Shown in pieces: positions 1 to 5,926 of a stretch of DNA of 11,963 nucleotides. Location of the stretch: contig JAPKDK010000069.1 of NCBI GenBank assembly GCA_028872645.1, positions 1 through 11,963 of the forward strand, read 5' to 3'. Positions within the stretch are counted from its first letter, which is position 1; every line of letters begins with the position of its first letter. The notes beneath the pieces are model-generated. The model did not search any database. It had not been told where the DNA came from and worked only from the letters and a program-made list of their open reading frames with translations. The DNA is from Verrucomicrobiota bacterium. GTDB taxonomy: Bacteria > Verrucomicrobiota > Verrucomicrobiia > Limisphaerales > UBA1100. Both the position numbers and the translations under genes were made by a program.

Positions 1-46
1 GTTTCTGTCTTTGCATCAAATGTAATCGTACGAGTGAGGCGGGTAG

Positions 47-415
47 CGATGTTGCCGGCGTGGCAAAGAACGCTCGCAGGATGGCCAACGGTTTCCACCC
101 ATCCGCACCCATTCACTGGCCGGTGCCGAATTTCACAATCCCTCCGCAGTGCGCGCCGAACAAGGCGACACCGCTACCGCGCTCAAACACTACGACCGCG
201 TAGCCGCTGATTTCAGCGAACAGGAATTTGAAGTGTTGCAAGCGTGGAAAACCGCAGCGGATTTATTGTGGGATGCGGAACAGAAAACCGAAGTCAAAGC
301 TTACTACCAAAAAATCACCACCTGCTTCAACCGCAAAGAGATTTCGCCCGTCCACAAAATTATCTTCAACATTTCCAAGAAACGCGCGGGGGATCAGGGC
401 GTTTTCAACGCCTGA
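47..415 (+). pseudogene. TPR-like protein, 3' end; truncated or frameshifted
   Basis: The frame is open from 47 to the TGA at 413-415, and the only plausible internal start is GTG at 149, giving 88 aa. From there the protein reads like a tetratricopeptide helix pair: EQGDTATALKHYDRVAADF, then a second helix pair around LQAWKTAADLLWDAEQ and VKAYYQKITTCF. The pattern of small and aromatic residues fits TPR consensus positions. The same frame has stops at 23, 35 and 44, so it does not run in intact from outside the window. Another frame is open from the window edge to a stop at 201, so a frameshift between about 47 and 200 could join an upstream coding region to this end. No ribosome binding site is visible at 149. 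It may be the 3' remnant of a larger TPR protein or a short real gene; no function can be given. Confidence 0.4.
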
Positions 416-421
416 TTTAGA

Positions 422-460
422 CACGGATTCCACGGATTGATTCATCTGTGTAAATCCGTG
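422..460. terminator. Imperfect long hairpin between convergent gene ends; dispersed-repeat-like
   Basis: CACGGATT occurs at 422-429 and again at 431-438, and the complement AATCCGTG lies at 453-460. Bases 422-429 pair with 453-460 (8 bp). After a small internal loop (430 against 451-452), bases 431-437 pair with 444-450 (7 bp, one G-T wobble), leaving a six-base loop. It lies in the 53-bp gap between the plus-strand stop at 415 and the minus-strand purH stop at 469, so it could terminate transcription from either side. Neither flank has a strong T run, so an intrinsic terminator is only moderately supported. The wording ATCTGTGTAAATCCGTG resembles short intergenic repeats common in environmental bacterial genomes (from memory). 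Confidence 0.5.
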
Positions 461-468
461 CCCATTCT

Positions 469-2025
469 TTAGTGTCGGAAATGCCGGGCGCCGGTGAAGA
501 CCATTGCCATACCACGTTCGTTAGCGGCGGCGATGACTTCTTCGTCGCGCTTGGAGCCACCGGGTTGGATGGCGGCGGTGGCCCCGGCCTCGGCGGCGGC
601 GATGAGGCCGTCGGCGAAAGGGAAGAAGGCGTCGCTGCATACCACGCTACCCGCGAGCGAGAGTTTGGCTTCGCCGGCTTTCCAGATGGCGATGCGGCTG
701 GCATCGATGCGGCTCATTTGGCCCGCGCCGATGCCAAGCGTGCAGTCGTGGACGCAGTAGACGATTGCGTTGCTTTTGACGTGCTTGACGACGCGCCAAC
801 CAAAAAGCATTGCGGTCATTTCGTCGTCAGTGGGTGCGCGTTCGGTCACCACTTTCAAATCATCAGCGGTGGTGGTTTTGATGTCGCGTTCCTGCACGAG
901 GAAGGATTCCGCGCCGGTGTTGCGCACGTCCCACGCGACGGCGGTGAAAGGGTTCTTCAACATCCGCAGCAGGCGCAGATTTTTTTTCTTTTGCAAAATG
1001 GCCTTCGCTTCGTCGGTGAAGTCCGGCGCAATGATAACCTCGCTGAAAATTCCCGCAATCGCCTCGGCACAGTCGCCATCGAGCAGTTGGTTGACGGCGA
1101 TGATGCCGCCGAAGGGCGCTTGGTTATCCGTGGCGAACGCGCGATCCCACGCCTTGCGCAAGCTCGCGCCTTGGCCCATTCCGCAAGGATTGGTGTGTTT
1201 GAGGATGGCCAGCGTGGAAGCGTCCCCAGTGAATTCACAAATCAAATTCGCAGCGGCAGTGGCGTCGAGGATGTTGTTGTACGAAAGCGCCTTGCCGTGC
1301 AGTTGATCAAAGTACTCGCCAAATTTTCCATAGAGCCCGGCGCGTTGGTGGGGGTTTTCGCCGTAGCGCAGCGTTTGCGCGAGCGGCGCTTGCACGACGA
1401 GTTCAGCGGGTAATTCTTCGGAGGCCTCTTTATCGCTAAACGCGTTTTGCAAATGCGCCGCTATGGCAGCGTCGTATTCGGCAGTGCGCGCATACACTTT
1501 CACAGCGAGGGTACGGCGCAACTCGAGCGTGGTACCACCGTCGGATTGGATTTGTTCCGCCACAACCTTGTAGTCACTAGGATCGACAATGACGGTCACG
1601 CTCTCGTGATTTTTTGAAGCACTCCGCAGCATGGATGGACCGCCAATGTCGATGTTCTCAATGGCATCCTCCAGCGTCACATCCGGTTTGGCCACGGTGG
1701 CCTCGAAGGGGTAGAGGTTCACGACCACCAAATCGATTGGCTCAATGCCGTGCTCGGCGCACGCGGCTTCGTGTTCGGCATTGCCGCGCAAGTGCAGCAG
1801 GCCGCCGTGCACTTTGGGGTGCAGCGTTTTCACGCGACCATCCATCATCTCGGGGAAGCCAGTGTAATCGCTGACATCGATGACCGTGAGCCCCGCCTCG
1901 CGCATTACGCGCGCGGTACCACCGGTGCTGAGAATTTCCACGCCGGCCTCCGCCAGCGTTTTTGCAAACGGCAGCAAGCCGTCCTTGTCCGAAACCGAAA
2001 TGAGAGCACGTTGAATCTTCGCCAT
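469..2025 (-). CDS. purH: Bifunctional AICAR transformylase / IMP cyclohydrolase
   Basis: Catalyses the last two steps of purine synthesis: formylation of AICAR with 10-formyltetrahydrofolate, then ring closure of FAICAR to IMP, in the cytoplasm. From the ATG at 2025 the protein has 518 aa, the usual length. The N-terminal MGS-like cyclohydrolase domain (about 1-190) shows ISVSDKDG at 9-16, STGGT at 33-37 and the MDGRVKTLHPKVHGG block at 61-75. The transformylase domain (about 200-518) shows LRYGENPHQ at 219-227, SYNNILDATAA at 248-258, the catalytic Lys-His pair at 277-278 in LKHTNPCG, KSNAIVY at 417-423 and GAGQMSRIDAS at 433-443. The end GGSKRDEEVI...TGARHFRH is canonical. A TTG at 2049 would add eight residues, but MAKIQRALISVSDK is the family-typical start. 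No clear ribosome binding site is seen. It is divergent from the PQQ-propeller gene and apparently monocistronic. Confidence 0.97.
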   Translation of the reverse strand: MAKIQRALISVSDKDGLLPFAKTLAEAGVEILSTGGTARVMREAGLTVIDVSDYTGFPEMMDGRVKTLHPKVHGGLLHLRGNAEHEAACAEHGIEPIDLVVVNLYPFEATVAKPDVTLEDAIENIDIGGPSMLRSASKNHESVTVIVDPSDYKVVAEQIQSDGGTTLELRRTLAVKVYARTAEYDAAIAAHLQNAFSDKEASEELPAELVVQAPLAQTLRYGENPHQRAGLYGKFGEYFDQLHGKALSYNNILDATAAANLICEFTGDASTLAILKHTNPCGMGQGASLRKAWDRAFATDNQAPFGGIIAVNQLLDGDCAEAIAGIFSEVIIAPDFTDEAKAILQKKKNLRLLRMLKNPFTAVAWDVRNTGAESFLVQERDIKTTTADDLKVVTERAPTDDEMTAMLFGWRVVKHVKSNAIVYCVHDCTLGIGAGQMSRIDASRIAIWKAGEAKLSLAGSVVCSDAFFPFADGLIAAAEAGATAAIQPGGSKRDEEVIAAANERGMAMVFTGARHFRH

Positions 2026-2131
2026 GGGCGGGGTCAGGTTTCCCTGCAACCCACCGCGCCGTCAATCGCAATCCGCCTTGACGGGCAGGAAAAGTTCTTG
2101 TGCGCTGGAGCCAATGCACTAGGCTTTCGCC
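2026..2131. promoter_or_regulatory. Divergent promoter region, purH / PQQ-propeller gene
   Basis: This 106-bp gap serves two divergent genes. CGTCAA at 2060-2065 and TTGACG at 2078-2083 form a symmetric pair, so a -35-like TTGACG reads outward on each strand, 12 bp apart. For the plus-strand gene the best -10-like hexamer is TAGGCT at 2120-2125, with TTGTGC at 2098-2103 sixteen bases upstream. The -10 ends six bases before the ATG, so transcription would begin at or near the start codon. For purH no convincing -10 is found 16-18 bp from the minus-strand TTGACG. These are assignments by eye only. Confidence 0.4.
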
Positions 2132-3400
2132 ATGCGTTTTCTGGCATTCTTGTTCGTCGTCTCGTTTTCATTGTGCGCAGAAAACTGGCCGGGCTGGCGC
2201 GGGCCGCGTGGTGATGGCACGAGCTCGGAAAAAAATATTCCCACCCGGTGGAGTGCCACCGAAAACCTCGCGTGGAAAGTCGCCATCGCCGGTAAAGGCC
2301 ACTCCTCACCGGTCATCTGGGAAGACAAGGTGTTACTCCTAACCTGCCTCCCTGAGAAGGAAGAGCGCGTTCTCCTATGCCTGGACCGCCGTAACGGCAA
2401 AACACTCTGGCAGAGCACCGTCCTCAAAACTCCATTGGAAACCCTGCACCGGCTCAATAGCCGCGCCTCCAGCACCCCGGTTACCGATGGCAAAATGATT
2501 TATGTGACAGCCATGAAGGTGGATAACCGCAAGATCACTGCGCCCAATGTCGGAGGCGCGCGCCTGATTACCCCCGGCTCCTTCGTGGTGACTGCCTTTG
2601 ATATGGCAGGGCAAAAGAAATGGTCCCGCAACGTGGGTGGATTTATCAGTGCCCACGGCTTCAATGCCTGCCCGATTTTGTACCGGGACCTAGTCATTGT
2701 AAATGGAGACCATGACGGCGAGGCCTATCTCGCGGCGTTAGATCAGAAAAGCGGCGAAATAAAATGGAAGGTGCCACGGGAAAACAAAACCCGAAGCTAC
2801 TCTACCCCTATCATCCGCACGATCGATAAACGCGAACAGATGATCCTTTGCGGCAGCAAATCAGTCGCTAGCTATGACCCGGCTAACGGTGAACGCCACT
2901 GGATTATTGACGGACCCACAGAACAGTTTGTGGCGTCAATGGTCTACAACGGAAAATACGCCTTCGTTACCGGCGGCTTCCCCGAGCGCCACATCCTGGC
3001 CATCCGCCCCGAAGGGCGCGGCAATATCACCAAGACCCACATCGCCTGGCGGGTAAAAAAGGGCGCGTCCTATGTCCCTTCACCTGTTGTGCTGGGCCCG
3101 TATTTTGTAATTGTCGCCGATAACGGAATCGCCAGCTGCCTCAAGGCTGAGGACGGCACACGCCTCTGGATGGAGCGCCTCGGCGGCGGCCACAGTGCCT
3201 CGGCCATTACCGCCAATGGGCTGGCCTACTTTGTCTCCGACCGGGGTATCACCACCGTGTTGCGACCCGGCGCTGAGTTTGAAGTGGTCGCCAAGAATGA
3301 CCTGAAGGAACTGGTCTCCGGCAGTCCTGCCGTAAGCCAAGGCCAGATTTTCATTCGAGGTCAAAAGCACCTCTATTGCATCGGCAAGAAATCAAACTAA
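2132..3400 (+). CDS. Secreted PQQ-like beta-propeller repeat protein
   Basis: A 422-aa exported protein. Residues 1-16 form a signal peptide (MRFLAFLFVVSFSLCA, probable cleavage after CA), followed by WPGWRGPRGDGTS at 19-31, the opening typical of PQQ-binding-like propellers in Planctomycetota and Verrucomicrobiota. Blade-type repeats ending in a Gly-x-x-x-Trp pattern are visible near 84-93 (LDRRNGKTLW), 155-164 (AFDMAGQKKW), 202-212 (ALDQKSGEIKW), 247-257, and 337-346 (LKAEDGTRLW). The family includes BamB-like scaffolds and quinoprotein-like proteins. This one has no haem motif, and I could not identify quinoprotein dehydrogenase active-site residues, so a structural or substrate-binding role is as likely as catalysis. 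It is transcribed alone, away from the purH promoter, and converges with the methyltransferase gene. Its context near the minus-strand secreted cluster suggests an envelope function, but the exact role is unknown. Confidence 0.88.
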   Translation: MRFLAFLFVVSFSLCAENWPGWRGPRGDGTSSEKNIPTRWSATENLAWKVAIAGKGHSSPVIWEDKVLLLTCLPEKEERVLLCLDRRNGKTLWQSTVLKTPLETLHRLNSRASSTPVTDGKMIYVTAMKVDNRKITAPNVGGARLITPGSFVVTAFDMAGQKKWSRNVGGFISAHGFNACPILYRDLVIVNGDHDGEAYLAALDQKSGEIKWKVPRENKTRSYSTPIIRTIDKREQMILCGSKSVASYDPANGERHWIIDGPTEQFVASMVYNGKYAFVTGGFPERHILAIRPEGRGNITKTHIAWRVKKGASYVPSPVVLGPYFVIVADNGIASCLKAEDGTRLWMERLGGGHSASAITANGLAYFVSDRGITTVLRPGAEFEVVAKNDLKELVSGSPAVSQGQIFIRGQKHLYCIGKKSN

Positions 3401-3453
3401 ATAAAGGAATTCATCTCTTACCGGAAACAAGATGGAGCAAGTGCCGCTTTGGG

Positions 3454-4485
3454 CTACTCCGGTTTCCGGCCGGCAATGAGGGCGTACTCGAGTTGAGTGG
3501 GGGTATGATGATCGGTGGGCGTGAGACCGGTAGCTGTCATCCAAGATTCGTATTCTGCGCGGCTGTAAAGGCGGCCCTTGGTGTGCTGAAAAAGCTGGGC
3601 GGAATAGTCCGTGGCGGGCAAGGAACCATCCATTGAATCATTCAAATAAACATCGTGGATAAAAAGTTGACCATCCGGATGAAGCGCATCGGCAAAGCGA
3701 CGCATGAGATCGGCACCGGTTTCTGTCGGCCAATCATGGAAAAGGCTGGCGGCAAGGATGAGGTCGGCCTCGGGAAGAGGATCCACCAGCATGTCGGCAG
3801 GAAGAAAATCGATCCGGTCAATGACGTCGCTATACTCAGACTCAGCAGAAAATTCTTGGGCAACTGCCAGCACCTCGGAGGTATCAAGCAGCGTTGCACG
3901 CGCGGCAGGATTGAGGCGAAGCCATTCGAAGGTAAAGAAGCCGGTACCACAGGCAACATCAAGAAGATGCCCGGCAGACGGCATGGCCCTAGCAACCAGG
4001 GGGGAAAGCAGCCGGGCACGACCCGCCAGCGCCATGGTGAAACGCCGTGCAGCCTCGGGATCGTCCATGGGCGAAGGAGCCGCATCGTCCTTGACGAATG
4101 AAATGCCGGTCTCACCCGGCAAACCGTCATGACGCAGGCGCTCAACCATCTCCAGCACGCCGGGATCATTTGCCTCACCTCCAATGTAATTGATGAGATG
4201 ACAGTGCTCCCTTTCACAGAGATAACGACCGGCGTCGGTAACTACCACGCAATCATCCTCGAGCGTAAGCAGACCCATTGCGCGTAGAGCCGGAAGAAGG
4301 ACATTGGCTGGGCGCTCAGCCAATCCAAGTTCTGCCTGTAATGATTCAATGGTGTGACTGCCATCCACCACGTGTTCAAATACCTTCAGATGACATACGG
4401 CAGCACAGAGCAGGCGGGTTGAATAAACACCACGCAAGGCGCGAGTGATAGAAAAGGGGTCAATGACAGCATCTTGGCTAGTCAT
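3454..4485 (-). CDS. SAM-dependent O-methyltransferase, plant COMT / acetylserotonin MT type
   Basis: A 343-aa cytoplasmic enzyme with no signal peptide. The N-terminal half (about 10-95) is a helical, winged-helix-like dimerisation region (SLQAELGLAERPANVLLPALRAMGLL...), as in the Methyltransf_2 family. The Rossmann domain has motif I at 174-182 (LLDVACGTG), an acidic residue at D201 that would bind the SAM ribose, and motif SLFHDWP at 247-252, whose H250 matches the catalytic base in the HDW motif of small-molecule O-methyltransferases. The length fits the family (about 330-370). The acceptor cannot be read from sequence; related bacterial enzymes methylate phenolic or polyketide hydroxyls. 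The ATG overlaps the stop of the upstream DUF1080 gene in an ATGA arrangement, so translation is probably coupled. It is the last gene of the cluster and converges with the PQQ-propeller gene. Confidence 0.85.
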   Translation of the reverse strand: MTSQDAVIDPFSITRALRGVYSTRLLCAAVCHLKVFEHVVDGSHTIESLQAELGLAERPANVLLPALRAMGLLTLEDDCVVVTDAGRYLCEREHCHLINYIGGEANDPGVLEMVERLRHDGLPGETGISFVKDDAAPSPMDDPEAARRFTMALAGRARLLSPLVARAMPSAGHLLDVACGTGFFTFEWLRLNPAARATLLDTSEVLAVAQEFSAESEYSDVIDRIDFLPADMLVDPLPEADLILAASLFHDWPTETGADLMRRFADALHPDGQLFIHDVYLNDSMDGSLPATDYSAQLFQHTKGRLYSRAEYESWMTATGLTPTDHHTPTQLEYALIAGRKPE

Positions 4486-5183
4486 TTTGACAACAGTTCA
4501 CGGATCTTCAGGCTTCGGAATTCGCACCGGTCGTTGTGGTCGGTCAACAAAATGTGGCCGGTGACCTTTTTGCCGAAGCCCTCGAACTTCTTGAACTTGC
4601 TCTTGGCCACGCCCGCCAACACGCGCTCGCTGCCCAGCGTGTAACTCAGCACCTTCTCGCCATTGAGCCAATGCTCCACCTTTTGGCCAGCCACCTTGAT
4701 GCGCGACTGATTCCATTTATTGATGCGCACCGGCTCGGTCAGCTTTAACTCGCGCGGCAACACCGCGTAGAACGTTGCGGTTAAGCTCAACGGCTGCTTC
4801 TGCCAGAAGCTGTCATCAATCAGCTGGTACTCGTGGCCAATAGCGCCGCGCTTCTCGAGCACCATGTACTTGACGCCGTTGTTGCCCTTGACGCCAACCT
4901 TCCACTCCCACGTAAACTCGTAATCCGTCCACGTCCGCCGCGTGAGGAGGTTGCCGGCCTTCTTGCCCTGCAGCTTGACAAGTACGCCTTTCTCAATCGC
5001 CCAGCCCTCGCCGGTCACATTTTTCTGGCCGATGTTGCGCCAGTGCTGGTTGATGTCTTTCCCGTCAAAAAGAAGCTGCCAACCGGCCTTTTGCTCAGCC
5101 TCAGTTAGGGTGTTAAATTCACCGGCAATCAAGCCGGACACGGAGAAGGAAAGGGCCACAAAAAAATGCCGCATGGATGTCAT
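4482..5183 (-). CDS. Secreted DUF1080 (3-keto-disaccharide hydrolase family) protein, divergent paralogue
   Basis: From the ATG at 5183 the product has 233 aa, with a signal peptide (MTSMRHFFVALSFSVSGLIAG). A second in-frame ATG at 5174 is equally possible. Upstream GTG starts to 5255 would run into the preceding gene and spoil the signal peptide. DUF1080 hallmarks follow in order: LLFDGKD near 37-43, WAIEKGVL, a DYEFTWEWKV strand, NNGVKYMVLE, GHEYQLIDD, KVEHWLNGEKV, and the terminal strand TGHILLTDHNDRCEFRSLKI. The family is a jelly-roll/concanavalin-like fold; characterised members act on 3-keto-glucosides, so keto-sugar cleavage is the family-level prediction. It is clearly diverged from the DUF1080 protein encoded next to it, so a different substrate is likely. 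Both candidate starts lie within a perfect hairpin and there is no Shine-Dalgarno sequence, which suggests controlled translation. Confidence 0.85.
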   Translation of the reverse strand: MTSMRHFFVALSFSVSGLIAGEFNTLTEAEQKAGWQLLFDGKDINQHWRNIGQKNVTGEGWAIEKGVLVKLQGKKAGNLLTRRTWTDYEFTWEWKVGVKGNNGVKYMVLEKRGAIGHEYQLIDDSFWQKQPLSLTATFYAVLPRELKLTEPVRINKWNQSRIKVAGQKVEHWLNGEKVLSYTLGSERVLAGVAKSKFKKFEGFGKKVTGHILLTDHNDRCEFRSLKIRELLSK

Positions 5184-5192
5184 GCGGCATTT
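5164..5192 (-). terminator. Perfect 12-bp hairpin plus T run on the start codons of the second DUF1080 gene
   Basis: On the minus strand AAATGCCGCATG (5192-5181) and CATGCGGCATTT (5175-5164) are exact reverse complements around the five-base loop ACATC. The T run continues to 5160, giving seven consecutive T. This is the form of a rho-independent terminator for transcripts coming from the upstream DUF1080 gene, whose stop is at 5222. Both in-frame candidate ATGs of the next gene (5183-5181 and 5174-5172) are inside the stem flanking the loop, so the RNA structure would also hide the start. On the plus strand no T run of that length follows. It could be an attenuator, an internal terminator or a translational switch. 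Confidence 0.65.
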
Positions 5193-5221
5193 GTAAAGGA
5201 GTTTTGAGGTTTGCGCAAGTT

Positions 5222-5914
5222 CTACAACTTTCGCACGCGAATGGCCCGGTACCACACTTCCTGCCCGTGATGCTGGATGACAATGTGGCCTTTGGGTTGC
5301 TGCATGAAACCTTCCCAGCCCCTGAATTTGCTCTTCTGGATGAGCCTCTTGATCTCATCACTGCCCCAAGTGTACTCGACAATCTTCGCGTCATTGAGCC
5401 AGTGCTGCACGTTGTTTTTCTTAAACACAATGCGCACCTTATTCCATTCGCCCGCCTTGTTGTAGGGTTTGTCTTTCATGCCCTTGCCGAGGAGCTCGTA
5501 GAGTGAGCCGGCCGTGCGCAGCGGGAAATTGATTTTGCCGTCGGCATGGCGTTCATCATCCAGCACCTGAAGCTCAGGCCCGGTGGCATAGGCCGGTTTT
5601 TTCTGTTCCAGCACGCGGTACATGATGCCGCTGTTGCCCCCGGGGGCGACCTTCCATTCGCATTCAAATTCGAAATCAGTAAAGCTCATGTCCGTTGCCA
5701 GGTCACGCGGCTTGCCGCCTTTGCCACGCGGGATGGTTTTTATGGTGCCATTCTCCACCTTCCAGCCGCCGTCAGGGAATCCCTTCTGGCCGTAACCACG
5801 AAGGCCCGTAACTTTTTTCCCGTCGAACAGTGTGATCCATTTGCCCGCGGCTTGCGCCGAGAGATTCAACGCCAGAAACAGAGCGCCTGCCAGAAGTAGG
5901 TTTGTCTTTTTCAT
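5222..5914 (-). CDS. Secreted DUF1080 (3-keto-disaccharide hydrolase family) protein
   Basis: A 230-aa exported protein of the PF06439 family. The signal peptide covers 1-22 (MKKTNLLLAGALFLALNLSA, then AxA-type cleavage near residue 22). The domain fills the rest: ITLFDGKKVTG at 27-37, WKVENGTI at 51-58, DFEFECEWKVAPGGNSGIMY at 80-99, GPELQVLDDERH at 112-123, AGSLYELL at 135-142, AGEWNKVRIV at 154-163, HWLNDAKIVEY at 171-181, and GHIVIQHHGQEVWYRAIRVR at 209-228. This is a complete, canonical member. Characterised relatives cleave 3-keto-glycosides made by a prior C3 oxidation. It starts 12 bp after the cytochrome gene stop, so it is almost certainly co-transcribed and perhaps functionally linked with that oxidative partner. 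The exact substrate cannot be read from sequence. Confidence 0.92.
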   Translation of the reverse strand: MKKTNLLLAGALFLALNLSAQAAGKWITLFDGKKVTGLRGYGQKGFPDGGWKVENGTIKTIPRGKGGKPRDLATDMSFTDFEFECEWKVAPGGNSGIMYRVLEQKKPAYATGPELQVLDDERHADGKINFPLRTAGSLYELLGKGMKDKPYNKAGEWNKVRIVFKKNNVQHWLNDAKIVEYTWGSDEIKRLIQKSKFRGWEGFMQQPKGHIVIQHHGQEVWYRAIRVRKL

Positions 5915-5926
5915 TTAAAAATTGAG

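Noticed and set aside
472..1413. Long plus-strand open frame of 313 codons
   Set aside because: It lies wholly antisense to purH, whose motifs and length are complete; the composition (Gly/Asp/Ala/His-rich) is that of a complementary-frame shadow.
2132..3400. Assignment of the PQQ-propeller protein as BamB or as a quinoprotein alcohol dehydrogenase
   Set aside because: It lacks the lipobox expected of BamB, and I could not identify haem or quinoprotein active-site motifs; only the family level is supported.
3421..3469. Inverted repeat CCGGAAAC / GTTTCCGG at the convergent end of the PQQ-propeller and methyltransferase genes
   Set aside because: The arms are only eight bases with a 33-base loop, there is no T run, and one arm is inside the methyltransferase coding end, so a terminator is not supported.
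5184..5255. GTG start at 5255 for the second DUF1080 gene
   Set aside because: It would overlap the preceding gene end and put 24 unrelated residues before a good signal peptide.
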